A stretch of 64,000 bases of DNA from Galaxea fascicularis (lineage: Eukaryota > Cnidaria > Anthozoa > Scleractinia > Euphylliidae), in contig OX419346.1 of assembly GCA_948470475.1 (NCBI GenBank), positions 2,311,731 to 2,375,730 on the forward strand, given 5' to 3'. Below the pieces are notes generated by a model. The model saw nothing but the letters and a program-made list of their open reading frames with translations. It had not been told where the DNA came from and did no database searches. This document shows, piece by piece, positions 11,101 to 23,175 of the stretch; positions within the stretch are counted from its first letter, which is position 1; every line of letters starts with the position of its first letter. The position numbers and the translations under genes were made by a program.

Positions 11101-14100
11101 TGTGCAGTTCTTTTTGGGCGTATACGGTTAAACAGGAAGGCGTGTGTTTCTATCAGATTTAAGTCTAGCCGACGTTTGAAGCTAAAGGAGTTAGATCGAA
11201 ATGCTGTCTGAATTAACTGATTCACAATTATACCATATGTGTGGATTTGCAGACAACTTATATAATTTAATGTTCAAGGAAAGGTCATTTCCACACGTTT
11301 TAGTACCTGATACGCGGAACACATGTTATGTCTGATCTCACACATGTTAGTAATTTGAGTTCAGAATTAGACTTCTTACTTCAGCTGAAGAGTGAAAATT
11401 CCTCTTGACCCTGGCGCTTTTATGTTTTAAATAAACAAACCGAAACAAAACAAAAGCTTTCAAAATTGCTCTAGAGACCTAGAAATTTTTGCAGGCTTCT
11501 ATACTTCTCAAGAATTCAGTGCCAAAAAAAAAAAAAGAAAGGAACGATCGATAAACGAATTGGTGTCCTCAGCTAAGGCACACCTTTTCATATCGGATTT
11601 CCCCTCACAACACCTTCTTTTCTGACGCAGCAAATATTCTCAGGTTTTAATCTACATTCCTCTTTGTCAATGAGCTTTAATAGATTGAGTGTCTACATTA
11701 TCTTATCGTAGTCTGAAATTTCTCTCTTCCATCTCAAACCAGGCAAGAAACCACGAACGAAGTGAACAAGTCAGAGGACAAAACATGCGCTGATATCAAT
11801 CGTGTATGTTACTTGTTCAGTATAGGCATTGATGTAAGTGTTGCGGGTCAATTTTATCCTTTGTTTCAAACTATTAATTAGGGTCAGTAATAGTTAGTGT
11901 GTACAAATTTGCAACCAGAATGTGTCGAGAAAGCTGTTGTGAGCGTTAAATAACTTTAACAGTTATAAAAATTATTTTTATCAAAAATACATACAGCGCC
12001 CAGCCTGTTAGCCAGATTAAAATGAATGAAGTGGTAAATATGAAGCGCCGCTAAATCAAACAGTACCGCACAACAGAATAAACTTTGCAACAAGTTTAAA
12101 ATAGATGACACTTTCGAACATTAAAAGAGAGGGAAACCAGCGGGTACGAGTTTAAACTTAACCCAGTGGAACAGATCGTGCATGAAAGCCAATCAGAAAA
12201 CGGAAACCAACTCAGTGGTGTGAACGTGTGCTCTTTAGGCAAGAAATAAGGGCCGGTTCTAGCTTACCAGAGTTCCTCGTACAACTGCTTCCGTGACGTG
12301 AGCCTCATTTCTGGGTAAATGATGCACGGCGGTATGTGTGAAGAGGGAGAGTGTGCAAGTAACGTGCATGGTCAGCAGAGGTTAACACGCGCATCATGTT
12401 GACGTCAGCATGACCCCATGGGTAAATTGATTGCACTGCGCATGCCAGTGATCAGAGTTCTGAAAGAGGTTCTGTAGCTGGAAGTGTGTTATAAACATAC
12501 ACTCAGAAGCACATAGCTGACACTTGCCGTTCAATCGAAGCAAAAGTGAGAGGTTACTTGCCATTAACATAATAAGTACATAATACTAAAAAAAGTTGAC
12601 CACTCGCACGATGCAATGGACCACTTAAGCTAAACCTGTTTCATTTGTCTGCGAAAAAAAAGGCAGGAACAATTATCAGATTGAAATATTACATTTACTG
12701 CGTCTGCAGATAACGTGAAAATAACATCGCTTTTGTGTCTTGAGATTTCAATGAAATTCTAAGACGATCACAAGAATAAAATTCTTAGCCTTTGTCATTT
12801 AATAGTTAATTACTCTTGACTGATGAATGACACCAAAACCTTTTCAAAAGTTGAATGTAAGACTCAAATACCTGAAATCGTTTTTATTGATTTGCAAATG
12901 ATGCTTCATATCAAGGATCGCAGCTTGTGTTTTTGAGGGTCACTTGATGCAAGTCTTCAAGTTGTTTTGTAGTAAGATTTATCCACAGAGAGCTTCAAAT
13001 TTAGTTATAAATCTTCTGACTAGTTTTGTCGACTAAAAAGCTGATGGCTATAGTTTATAAGATACTGCTGTATTTTATTCAAAGTTTCCGATGTTCAGCT
13101 TATTGTTCTAGTCGCCACCAGCAATCAAACAACACCTAACACATTAAAACGCACCCAAGGAGTTTTGGGACCAACAATTTGCACAGGACATTTTACCGAA
13201 ATAACGTTATGACATTACACACTGTTATTGAAGCTTTACTTTTCCTTTCGGACAATTTCTGTCCAACATATTTGGAAATCGGAATGTTAAGAACCCACAG
13301 TATTTAGAGAACTAGCGACGGACAAATAAAATAAATTATAGAGATAAAAACACTGATTACAAATCTCAAAACTTGACGACAGAAAAACAATTTAAGTAGC
13401 AGTTCATGAGTCTCTATCTTTAATTTTCATTTATGGGATATTCTTTGTCTGGAAATAAAACACCTTATTTCTTACGTTTAACAGACACAGTGACTTACAT
13501 TTTGCAGTCACAAATTTTATATCAAGGTTAAAATAACCGAAAGCTTATTGGTGGACCAACTCTTGTAGGTCATATGTATCTCTTCTTTAGAGAAGAAAAA
13601 TTAAGTTACGCAGTACTCGAGAAAGACGAAGATACGCGATGTTTCGATTTCTTTGTCAAGTTAGACTGATTAGAAAGGGCTGGAACTGTTAAGTTAAAAA
13701 GGAAAAAGCAAACAGAAGGTTTTTTGACAACTTCCAAAAAAGATAGGCATTATTGCGCAATGTCTTTTCATAACAGCGCAATCTCATAAATTATCAGTAA
13801 ATTAGCAGCGCAGCAAGTGATGACGTAAGAGTGGACTAACATGTCTACCCTTCATCTTCTAACAGTAACGTCTGAAGGTCAGCGAGTTGGGGGATCGGTT
13901 TACCCTTTACTTTAGTGAACATTTATACAAATTCTCCCTACTTGTAAAAAAGGAAATATGTGAGAGCTGTTAGGAGAATACATCTGTTCATAGTGGAGAT
14001 TAAAGAGTTAAGGAGTGGCACACAAAAAAGCTAGACTATGGCAATTAAATTATTTTCCATTTTACAAGGATATGTACACGTTGCTATAATATAAGTTCAG

Positions 14101-14526
14101 TCAAAGTTAGGGTCGATGCAACAGAAGTGCATTTTTCTCGAAACAGAGAAACATTTCAATACAAAAGAAGTGTACTTCGTCGGAAAAAAAACGTCTCACT
14201 TCCACCCTTGTGCCCGTAGCATTTCAGTCTGCATGTGGATGAAATAGCACTATTTCAGGGTTAAAAAGCTTTTAAAAGCAATAAAAGCCTTTGAGTGGGC
14301 ACTCTTGTATTCCTTTTAATTGATACAACTAATGCATTTCTTTGATTAGCTCTCGGAGTAAAATCCAAAAATAGGACCATTCCAACGAAAGCCATAGAGC
14401 AGTCTTTTCTGTAATTCTGTTCACTGTGCTGAAGTAGTTGGATATTTCTAACTATACAAAGCCTCTTGAGTAAAATCCGGCTGCATAGTATGGGGCGCCG
14501 TTTGTAACTTACTTGACTACATTTTT
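8132..14526. other. Intergenic between convergent receptors 1 and 2
   Basis: No recognisable gene. An ATTAAA at about 8298 could serve polyadenylation of receptor 1. Open frames near 9280-9640, 9736-10017 and 11017-11211 are short, overlap on both strands and resemble no known family. A promoter-like cluster lies at 12210-12545. A TTTAAT at 14315-14320 (ATTAAA on the minus strand) could serve receptor 2. Short A-runs occur near 8536 and 11523. Confidence 0.45.
12210..12545 (+). promoter_or_regulatory. Candidate promoter with CRE and TATA box
   Basis: On the plus strand in order: an inverted-CCAAT-like patch (GCCAATCAG near 12189-12197), a full CRE palindrome TGACGTCA (12400-12407), and a TATA-type string TTATAAAC (12489-12496). 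The local base composition is richer in G+C than its surroundings. No plus-strand gene starts nearby; the next one is receptor 3 at 23176. It could drive a spliced 5' leader or a non-coding RNA. This is inference from motifs only. Confidence 0.3.
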
Positions 14527-15801
14527 TTACAAACTTGAAACATAAACAACCGTTGGTCGCGCCGCAACGGCAGTTTTTCTCCGTCTTTGCTTCATTTCCG
14601 CGGCCGCACCTTTCAACTCGGTTTCAAGAGTGGCGACTAAAATGGCGTTCGCATCACTCGTTTTGTGATTGCTTCGCATGCATAATGCCTGTCGCAACAC
14701 TTTTTCAAAGCCTCTTCTGAAATCCCTGCTAAAAACTGCGTAAATTACTGGATTGCACACGCTATTGGAGTACGTGAAGAGCCAGCAAATTATAACAGCT
14801 TTTAAGAACACACTGGTTTCCGTCGTGCCAGAGAAGTCCGCCCAGATCCACAATGCTTGATTAGGAAACATACACACGGTGAACACGACAACTATTGCGA
14901 TGAACATTTTTGTAGCACGCTTGTTCGCTTCATTTGTTCCACGTCGCATAGTGGACGACAACTTGCGCACAAGTCTGACTGTAGATGAAACTTTTCTTAG
15001 TTTTCCAGGCTCTGGCGACGCCGCGGAAGTAACCTGATTGTTGTTGTTCAAAGCAGCCTTTTCTTTCTCCGTCTTCCCTTTGCTCGTCTTCTCTGAAGTA
15101 GTGTACAGATTTTTAAGCGCTAATGTGTACATCACGACCATGAAGGATAAGGGAAGGAAATACTGAATCATGAACAGGGCCAACGTGTAATATCTCTTAT
15201 AAAGTCTATCAGGCCATTTTTCGCGACACTCCTGTCCTTCTAAGTTTAACATATATGAATACGGAGTGACAATCAGTAAAGAAAACACATAAATTGCTAC
15301 AATGATGCATTTGATTTTGAGCACTGTAAGTCGAGACTTAAACGGATGCATTATCGCACGATAACGATCCAGTGAGATCGCCGCCAGCGTTAAAGCAGCT
15401 GATGTGGAAGTCATCGTCGTCAGTGGAGAAAGAATTTTACATGCTACTGTGCCGTACAACCACACATAGTTGAACTCTTCATGTACAAAGTCGAAGGGAA
15501 TGCTCAGTACTGGAGTGAGAAAATCGCACACAGCAAGGTTCAGAATTAAAATATTTGATGGTGTTCGCATACGCACGTTGCTTGCGATGATGAAGATAAC
15601 AAGACTGTTCCCTAAGGAACTGCCTAACAAAATAACACAGTAAAACACGATCTTTACGATTCTAAAGACCGAGGACTGTTCCATCTCTGGTCCGTACGCC
15701 CCTTGAGAAGAAATGTTAGTGTTATTCTCGAAGTCCCGCATCATGTTATGGCCAGTTTGAGAAAAATTCGACAAGAATTGCGACACTGTCTTTAAGTCCA
15801 T
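14527..15801 (-). CDS. Class A GPCR, peptide-receptor-like (receptor 2)
   Basis: A complete single-exon receptor of 424 residues. Landmarks: N65 (1.50), D93 (2.50), C121 (3.25) with C192 in ECL2 (ECREKWP), DRY at 145-147, P217 (5.50), P313 (6.50), canonical NPVIY at 350-354, helix 8 FRRGF and a cysteine at 374 that could be palmitoylated. The N-terminus has sequons at N12, N26 and N29. Position 4.50 is Y171 and the toggle position 6.48 is M311 (CMFP). ICL3 (about 233-297) is long and basic with Ser/Thr clusters, suitable for phosphorylation. The tail ends SSL, matching the class I PDZ-ligand pattern S/T-x-hydrophobic. It is the most divergent of the four in TM1-TM3 but clearly the same subfamily. 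Arranged tail-to-tail with receptor 1 and head-to-head with receptor 3. Confidence 0.93.
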   Translation of the reverse strand: MDLKTVSQFLSNFSQTGHNMMRDFENNTNISSQGAYGPEMEQSSVFRIVKIVFYCVILLGSSLGNSLVIFIIASNVRMRTPSNILILNLAVCDFLTPVLSIPFDFVHEEFNYVWLYGTVACKILSPLTTMTSTSAALTLAAISLDRYRAIMHPFKSRLTVLKIKCIIVAIYVFSLLIVTPYSYMLNLEGQECREKWPDRLYKRYYTLALFMIQYFLPLSFMVVMYTLALKNLYTTSEKTSKGKTEKEKAALNNNNQVTSAASPEPGKLRKVSSTVRLVRKLSSTMRRGTNEANKRATKMFIAIVVVFTVCMFPNQALWIWADFSGTTETSVFLKAVIICWLFTYSNSVCNPVIYAVFSRDFRRGFEKVLRQALCMRSNHKTSDANAILVATLETELKGAAAEMKQRRRKTAVAARPTVVYVSSL

Positions 15802-17325
15802 TACCGCTGAGGTCCGCGGTGATTAGGCAAACGCACTTTCAGAATAAAGTCTTCTCTCTTAATGCGGTGACGCAAATCCGAGACGTTTTGTGAAAATCTT
15901 GCTGTTATTTCAAGCTTGCTAAAATGTACGTTGTATTAAACACCAGATCTTCATTAAAGGAGTTCTTGAAATTCCCGAATTCCCAACTGCTGTGTTTCAA
16001 TGGAGGCTGGGTAAATCTTGTACTAATTTTAAATCTCTAACAGAGGTCAACTGGTTAACCTGTTCTCTGCTGCAAGCAGAAAACAAGTGTGTTTTGCTTG
16101 AAAGCTGTTCGAATAACAAATCTTAAGTTATCGTGGGCACCCTTGAAATTCACAGCATAGTAACTTCATTAGTCTAGCAGTGTTTGGTTTCTCCGATCCT
16201 ATCCAGTGACATGTAACATAACAGAAGTAGTTATCGCGTGGAAAACGGCATGCGTGGCCTGGGAGATTCAACATGACGTCTACTTAATTGGTCGACATGA
16301 TTAGTTGGTGATCACTCACCAACTTCCCCAAAAGTTTGTCAGTAGTTTATTTTTCCTTGGGCAGCTACACAGGACGTGGCGATGGCAGATAACTGAATGT
16401 ATTTACACAAAGTCTGATTTATGCCTTTCAAAGTAAGAAAGTTTTTTTCTGTAACAATCACCGACAGAAAATCAGTACCATCGATCTCCTAAACTATGTG
16501 GCGCAAATTAAATTTGAAAGTGATAAGTATTTTAATTCTTGCCGGCATACTTAAGGTCACTTAACCCCGCGTAAAATGTACCTCCCAGAAACAATGCCGT
16601 AAATTTATCAAATCAAGGGCTTTAAGAAGCGAAAAACTGGTCAGTGAACAGTTCTGAAAAGAGAAACAACTGGCGAGACGAGCCAAGAATCAGCAGAAAT
16701 TCCCACCCTGTATACTTAAGCTATCATTTGCTTCGCCACTCGAATAATTTAATTTAGCAGAGCGGTGAGGTTCTTTCTAGAAAGCCCGGCAAGATCGCCT
16801 CAGATTATTGGATGATCCAGTTACCCAGCCGGCTTACAATAAATACAAGTTGAAATTTAAGAAGAGGCAAGGAATGGGCAATTTGGCTCAAGCCAATTTG
16901 CTAAAAACAGGGAGTCCAGGGACGGATTACCCGGCGAGCAGAGGGAGGGATTGGAAGCCAAGCTATAGTTACGGCTGGACTTTCCAACACGGAGTTAAAT
17001 TGGGTGGCAAGTGGTCAAAAGGTCGCGCAGTGTGGTGCTTAAGAGTCAACATCTCTTGTCGTACTCGTCTATTAAATTCAGCTGAGAGACTCTCTTAGCA
17101 TCACGCTTGCTTCATACTGCAATGAAACGAGAGAAATGAGAGAAATGGGTCTCCAATGAGAATGAAAGCTGTGACCGTCCATACACAGGACCCGTGCTCT
17201 AACCACGACAAATCCTGGAACTAGTGGGAAACTCGCAATAAGCTAAGTTAAAGGCCTCGCACACGCGTCCTACGTACTGAACTTTAGGATCAAGTGTGAT
17301 CGACAGTGTTCTGTATGCGTGTGGT

Positions 17326-17353
17326 ATCAGGAGCCCATTAATGGGCTCCTGAT
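17326..17353. repeat. Perfect 28-bp palindrome
   Basis: ATCAGGAGCCCATT is followed without a spacer by its exact reverse complement. It is flanked by GGT on both sides as a direct repeat. It could be a protein-binding palindrome or the remnant of a foldback element. Confidence 0.8.
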
Positions 17354-17520
17354 GGTGTTACGTAACCGCAACAAATATGATGTTACGTAAACTTGTTCAT
17401 GAAATGCGGGAGAAAAACGCCAACCGGGAACAAAAACGGATCACTATTCGAGCACTCAAGTTGACCACGAATAGTTGTATACTTTGTAAGACGAAAACGA
17501 GGAAAGCCTTCTTCAGAGCA

Positions 17521-17632
17521 ACTTCAGAATACCCGGCCACTATCGTCTTCTTGTAGCGGCATCGTTTGAAGAACGAGACAGATAACAATACACACTATTC
17601 ACATGCAAATAAGTGGCCGGGTATTCTGAAGT
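17521..17632. repeat. Inverted repeat pair
   Basis: A 21-bp sequence starting ACTTCAGAATACCCGGCC (17521-17541) recurs exactly as its reverse complement at 17612-17632, with about 70 bp between. No ORF or clear target duplication. It may be the ends of a very short MITE or an imperfect hairpin RNA locus. Confidence 0.65.
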
Positions 17633-18414
17633 TTAGCTCCTTCTTCCTTTTCCATGAAGCCTCACCCCGGTGGGAAGGGGGGTGGGTGTACTCCTGATTT
17701 CAAGCAGGGATGATCAAATGGGAGCAAAAATCAAACCCCCAAAAATTCCATTGACCAAAACGTAATCCCCAAGCCTCTGAGCCTTAACCATTTTCATAAA
17801 TGATTTTACATTCGCACAACTAAGCGGCCGAGATACGGCACTACCCCCAGGACACTACAGCGGATTTTTACATTGCTTTTAAAAAGCCAAACGATCCATA
17901 ATTAAATCAAGCCATACAAGAATAATACTTGTTAAATTTTCCTACCCCACAAAATCTCTGAATCGAAAATTTTAAACCCCCGAAAGTCCTTAAATCATTT
18001 CAGTCACTTGAAATCCGGTTTACCACCCTCCACCATCCCTGGGAGTCTCACGCAAAAGCCGCGCTGGATGCAACGCGCATGACAGAACAAGGAGAAGAAG
18101 GAAACTGGTGGCAGTCCAGTACTCAAGCCTACTGAGAGTCATGTGGTGTGTACAGACAGTTATACATCACGGCGCGTGCCAAATCTACAGTTCGCGTGCT
18201 CAAGGTTATCACTTGTCACGCCAACTTTTTTTTGCCACAGTGTCCAACACTGAACGAATGAACGTTCTGTGGACGTGACTGGTTTCCAGTGTCGTAAAAC
18301 CAATCTCAATGAAGTTTGAGTGATGAAGTCTGGGGGAGAGTAATTCAGCATGTCCAACATCGCACACTGGTTGATTGAAACTTGATGCCCCATTAGGAAG
18401 GGGGGAGGGTGAAA

Positions 18415-18745
18415 GTATCCCGTATTCCATTAATTTTCGGCCTAAATATCCCGTATCCTGTTAATTCCTGTGGTTTGTTTCCCTTTAATGTCAGTTCGTA
18501 TCCCGGAATCTCTCTTTCAAATATCCCGTATCCCGTTAATTCCCTGAATATCCCGTGACCCTTTAATCTTTAACCCCGTTGAGGTCCTGAATTTTTTCAG
18601 GCTTCTTTACGCAATTGTAAAAATTGCGATCACAACTGCGACGATCATTCTTCATTTGATTTCATATCCGCAGTTCACATATGTTTTCTTTCATATGCAT
18701 TATTCAATCTTTAACCTAAATATCCCGTATCCCGGAAACTCATGT
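18415..18745. repeat. Diverged ATCCCGTAT repeat tract
   Basis: The phrase (AA)TATCCCGTATCC(C/T)GTTAATTCC recurs in whole or part at about 18417, 18446, 18500, 18517, 18545 and 18716 with irregular spacing. It is non-coding and looks like a decayed tandem or interspersed repeat. Confidence 0.6.
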
Positions 18746-20984
18746 CTCTTCTCCCTTCTACCATCACTACCTATAGGGCGGAGGTTATCTCTGAGAATAT
18801 TAACAGATTCAAATATTCATTGTTATCTTCATTTGCCGAGCAAATGTGCATCTTAATGATTTAAATTAGTCATTTCAGGTAGGCGCATAGGCGCCAGCCA
18901 GAAATTTCGTGGATATGCTTTGACTCGTCTTTGAAGAAAAGGGTAACTTGACGGACTTCGGCAAACCCTTAACGGGCTCCTGAGCAAAGCCAGTCTCGTT
19001 TGGCCAGAGCTGGATAACAGTAACGTGGGCTCGACGAACTATATCTCCCTTTCGCGCATGACCTGGGCAGGCAATCCAGATCCAGAATGCTCTAAGGTCG
19101 AAAATGCAAATTATCGGGATTTCTTTTAGATTGACAGGTGGCACGCTATCCTCAGAAAATCACGGAATATGTAGTCCAAAGTTTTGCGTAATTTATTCAG
19201 CGCGAGATTTGAAATCCGCATGCTTTTACTGAGTCAAACTTATATCGAGAGAAGAGAACCAAACCTATAATTACAGCCGGAAAATTGCGCCTGAATGTCA
19301 TGGAATCGCCAGTCTATATCTTGGTAAACTAAGATAGTGTTTTTTTAAGAGATCGAAATGTAATTCGGAGCGAGGCGATATTCGCTAACACGGCTAGGTT
19401 TCCTCGTACGGAGGCCTATTAAATGTAATTCGGAGTCGAAGCGACATGCAGTGTCCTGACCACCCACCCCAGCGCAGCTATTCTCATCATTCCCTAATGG
19501 TACTCTTATCCTCCCCCCGGGAATGTTTTTTGACGCTTCGCTTTCTCCGAGCATTCAAAATTCCCGCGAGTACAGCGATCGGAAATTTTTTAATCTACGC
19601 GGCATTTAGCCTGCCATTGTCCCCACCGCTCATGCGATTGTTTAAAAATAACCTTTTATGGTCATTTCAGCACCTGTTAACAATAGCTTTTGTTCACCAA
19701 TCTGAGCCACTTTTCTTGATACGGTCAATAAATGTTCTTTTTGTTGTCACGTGAGCGTTGCTTATTATGGTAAGGAGTGCCTAAAAATTATTTTAAGAAG
19801 AAGAGCTAGAGTTTTGTTATCTAAATGTCAAAAGAATGATTAATATGTAAGACAGGCCCTTTTTATGACTCCTAAAAGTAGGATGAAAACAACTTCAGTT
19901 GATAACGATGAAGGGATCTTGTCTTTCAAACATCCGATTATCTCCTTTTACACATGAACCTTGTTCTCAAATCAAATCTTGTATCATGGAAAAATACGAC
20001 AAGTTGTTTTAGAAACCGGCTCACCGTGTTGTCAAGGCAACTCAACTGGCCACTTTAAATCTTCCTGATCCTAGAAAGTAATACCGCTTGGGGACACTGG
20101 CTGGTTTTAAAAATATCTATTCCGGTTTTTAGGCACCAACTCACTGAGCGTTCTCAATATTGTTTGATCGAACTTGTTCAATCTCTGGAAAGCATTCCTT
20201 ATTTCATATATTCATATTTAACATAGGATACGGCAAAATGTTTCACCCTAGTGGCGCCAAAAATATCTCGATACTTGAGATATAAAGATATCACATTCGC
20301 CATAATCCCACGAGCTATGTTTATTCAATCGTTTGTTGTTAAGACGACGTTATATTCTGTTGTGTGTTGTGTGGGCCCTGATCGATTACCGATACTACAA
20401 AACTACCGAGGCTCTAAAATGAAATTAAACAAGAACACTTTCTAAGCGACACAATCTGAAATATAAACCTAAAGTCTTCAGCATAGTCGAACTTGAAAAT
20501 ACAAACGTTACGTATTTCCAGCACGCGGACTAATGCCACTTAAAAGTTCAATAATTATAGAGGCCGAGGATAGTTCGCGAACAAGGAGATTTATAATACG
20601 TTTCGGCTGGAATGCTGATGAGTAAGATTAGAAATAAAAGATAAACTGACGTATTTTTATTCCAAAAAAAGTGTAACACAACCTAACAACTCTGGTAAAT
20701 GCGCTTTAAATCGGTTCTTTTCTTGGTTTTAGACGTTAATGTTGTTTACTTAAGGGAAAAGTGTTATTAAAAAGCCTTGAAATGCACGGTATCGCAGAAG
20801 AAATGGACGTGTTTATCACCTAACATCATAAAATAATCAATACGGCAGCCTTCTTTGGCTAAGCCGAGCGGACCAATAAGATAGTATTCAAAAATACTCG
20901 CGGAGGATTAATAAGATAGCATTCAAATAAGTCTCAAATCGTTCAAGTTGAACACGAGTGCTCTACTAATTGGGGAGACTGTAA

Positions 20985-21180
20985 ATCAAATAAACTCTAA
21001 ATTAAATCAAATGTTGGTTTTTGAGGAGAGGGGAAAACCGGAGTACCCGGAGAAAAACCTCTCGGAGCAGAGTAGAGAACCCGCAATAAACTCAGCCCAC
21101 TTATGACGCCGATTCCGGGAGTCGAACTCGGGACAAATTGGTGGAAGGCGAGCGCTCTCACCACTGCGCCGACCCTGCTA
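20985..21180 (-). mobile_element. tRNA-derived SINE
   Basis: Read on the minus strand, the element opens with a tRNA-like pol III promoter: A box GGCGCAGTGGTGAGAG (plus 21155-21170) and B box GAGTTCGACTCCC (plus about 21117-21129), at tRNA-like spacing. A body rich in GGTTTTTCTCCGGGT follows, and the tail is an AT-rich repeated TAAAT/CAAAT string near 20985-21010. It does not fold into a full cloverleaf, so it is a SINE rather than a tRNA gene. I associate similar elements with coral genomes, without a database check. Confidence 0.75.
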
Positions 21181-22870
21181 AAAGAAGCACTGGAAGACCG
21201 AATAGCATTTGACTAAATGCTTTCATTTTGACCCTTGAAATATAAAAAACCGCCAAGTTCAATTACTTTGAAAAGATCAATTAAAATTTTGATTTTGCTG
21301 AAACATCTAAAAACAAACAGCATTGAATTCATCTATGTCCACTAAATATTTACAGCTATCTTTTCGCGTCAAGACATTAACTGTGAATATGTAATGCAAA
21401 TTACGTGACTGAGATGTTGAAGATGCACGCAGAGATCGAAAAGCCAAGATTTGATTTGCTTGAAGCTCGATTTTTATTCTGGATAAAATCCAGGGGGTTA
21501 CGCCTCGAGCCAAAAGATAGCTCCCTTAGATATTAAAGGCTGTGCACGTGCCGATTGCAATATGAATGGAAAAGTCACAAATTGTTGTAATTTATCTTTA
21601 CGCAATTTAGTGCCATGTTCCAGCTGTTTAACTCTATGATGTCACCATGACGACTACAAGGAAATTATGCATGAGACTTAATTCCGTGTTCCATGATGAA
21701 TTTTTTAATTTTGGTATTATTGTTAGATCATTTTTGCGATTGCTGTTTGCTTTGAGGAGTTTTGGCTCAACTCATGATGTAGAGGTTTGACAAACACCAA
21801 AACGCCAAATATTTTTTTTTGACACCAAGAAGGCTACCACCCGGGGCTACCATTGGATTCTTACGTTATATGAGAATTAGCTCCTTCTCAGTTATCCACA
21901 ACTAGCCAGCTAGACTTACATTTTTTAGGCTGAAATAAATGAAATTGTTTGTGCCACTTTACAAGGTCTCGTTTCTAAGCAGTTGTTCCAATTGGCAAAT
22001 TGAACAATGTGAACCCATTCTCTTGTTCGGCTTTTTCTCGCAACGAAAATTACTGGAGATCGAAGGGTCCCAAAAGCTCGTTTTCTCGGAGGGACTCCTT
22101 GGGGATAACTTGAATTTGCGTGACTTGCGCTATTCAGGTATTCCAATCCTGAGGCACTTGTGTTGTAGACTTGAAAGTGACCAAAACACTTCTTGCACCT
22201 ATCAAAACATCGTCTCTTCATCCACTCCAATGTTTTGTTAATAACGTGACTGTTTACAAAAACAATTTAACAAAGTGAATTTTCAACGTCGTTTTGATCT
22301 CTCTAGGAGGCGTTCACTCCCGGTTTGTTGCGATTTTTCCGGAACGTTGTCGTTTGTTATCGTTTTTGGTTCCGTTAGATAGAGAAAACTTTTGTTGAAT
22401 GTAAACAGATAAAAAGCCTACTTTTAAATTTAAATCGAGTTTTTAAGTGTGCGTTGGGACCAGCTGGATGATATTTTCAGACGTCAATTGAATATTTCTT
22501 TGAAGGTTCTCCTCACAAAAATACTCTACCCGAAAGCTTCTCTCTTTGTTTCGTTTGAACAGGATTTGGCTGTTGAAGGGGACTTGATATGACGACATAA
22601 TAAGTGAACGACAAAAAGAAAAAAAAAAGCACCGAGTGAATGTGCCTTTTCAGTCCTTTGGCAAGATTACGTGGCTCATTCATGAGACTAAAAAAAAATT
22701 CTGCCTATGAGCGACCTACTGTGATGATGGCATAGCCATCACGTACGAACAAAACAACAGCTGCCGGAGTTTTTACCACTAAAAGCGTAACTGATACACT
22801 TGGGTCGTACTTTACGGCATTTGGCTTTTAATACTGTCGAGATTCAATCTCTTTGATCGCTTATCATTCG

Positions 22871-22908
22871 CCAATTGGTGACCCCAAGGCACATGCAAGT
22901 CATATAAA
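22871..22908 (+). promoter_or_regulatory. Candidate core promoter of receptor 3
   Basis: CCAAT (22871-22875, within GCCAATTGG) is followed by TATAAA at 22903-22908. Initiation about 30 bases downstream would give a 5' leader of roughly 240 nt ending at the receptor ATG. Spacing and order are those of a conventional eukaryotic core promoter. A 5' leader intron cannot be excluded. Confidence 0.45.
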
Positions 22909-23154
22909 GCCATTTCCCTCTATTGATCCATCTTCAGATTTCCTGGTTTTATTGCGCGTCTCAAGTGATCAGACGCATTCACCGAAGGCGCTCTATCCCC
23001 GGAAGATGTATTTGTAATCTTTAAGGATAACATTCCCAGCTTTCTTCACTCGAAAGCAGATACTGGAAAAACAATCAACGCTTAGATCAGGGAGAACTTT
23101 GGGATTTTAACCACAACTGGAACATAAAAGCACTACGTCATAGATTAGTCCTTA

Positions 23155-23175
23155 ATGAAAAAGGGAGCGACCTAA
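23155..23175 (+). promoter_or_regulatory. Six-codon upstream ORF abutting receptor 3 start
   Basis: An ATG at 23155 opens a frame coding MKKGAT that stops with TAA at 23173-23175, directly touching the receptor ATG at 23176 and in the same frame. If in the leader, it would require reinitiation or leaky scanning and could dampen receptor translation. Confidence 0.45.

Larger units (their letters stand above)
15802..22860. other. Intergenic between divergent receptors 2 and 3
   Basis: About 7 kb with no recognised gene. It holds a palindrome (17326), an inverted repeat (17521-17632), an ATCCCGTAT repeat tract (18415-18745) and a tRNA-derived SINE (20985-21180). An ORF of 96 codons at 16808-17098 (+), one of 102 at 19446-19754 (+) and a pair overlapping on both strands at 21925-22241 show no motif or composition that would support them as genes. 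Two copies of AATAAGATAG(C/T)ATTCAAA occur around 20874 and 20909. Confidence 0.45.

Noticed and set aside
21115..21180. A tRNA gene on the minus strand
   Set aside because: Again only the pol III boxes fit; it is the head of a SINE.
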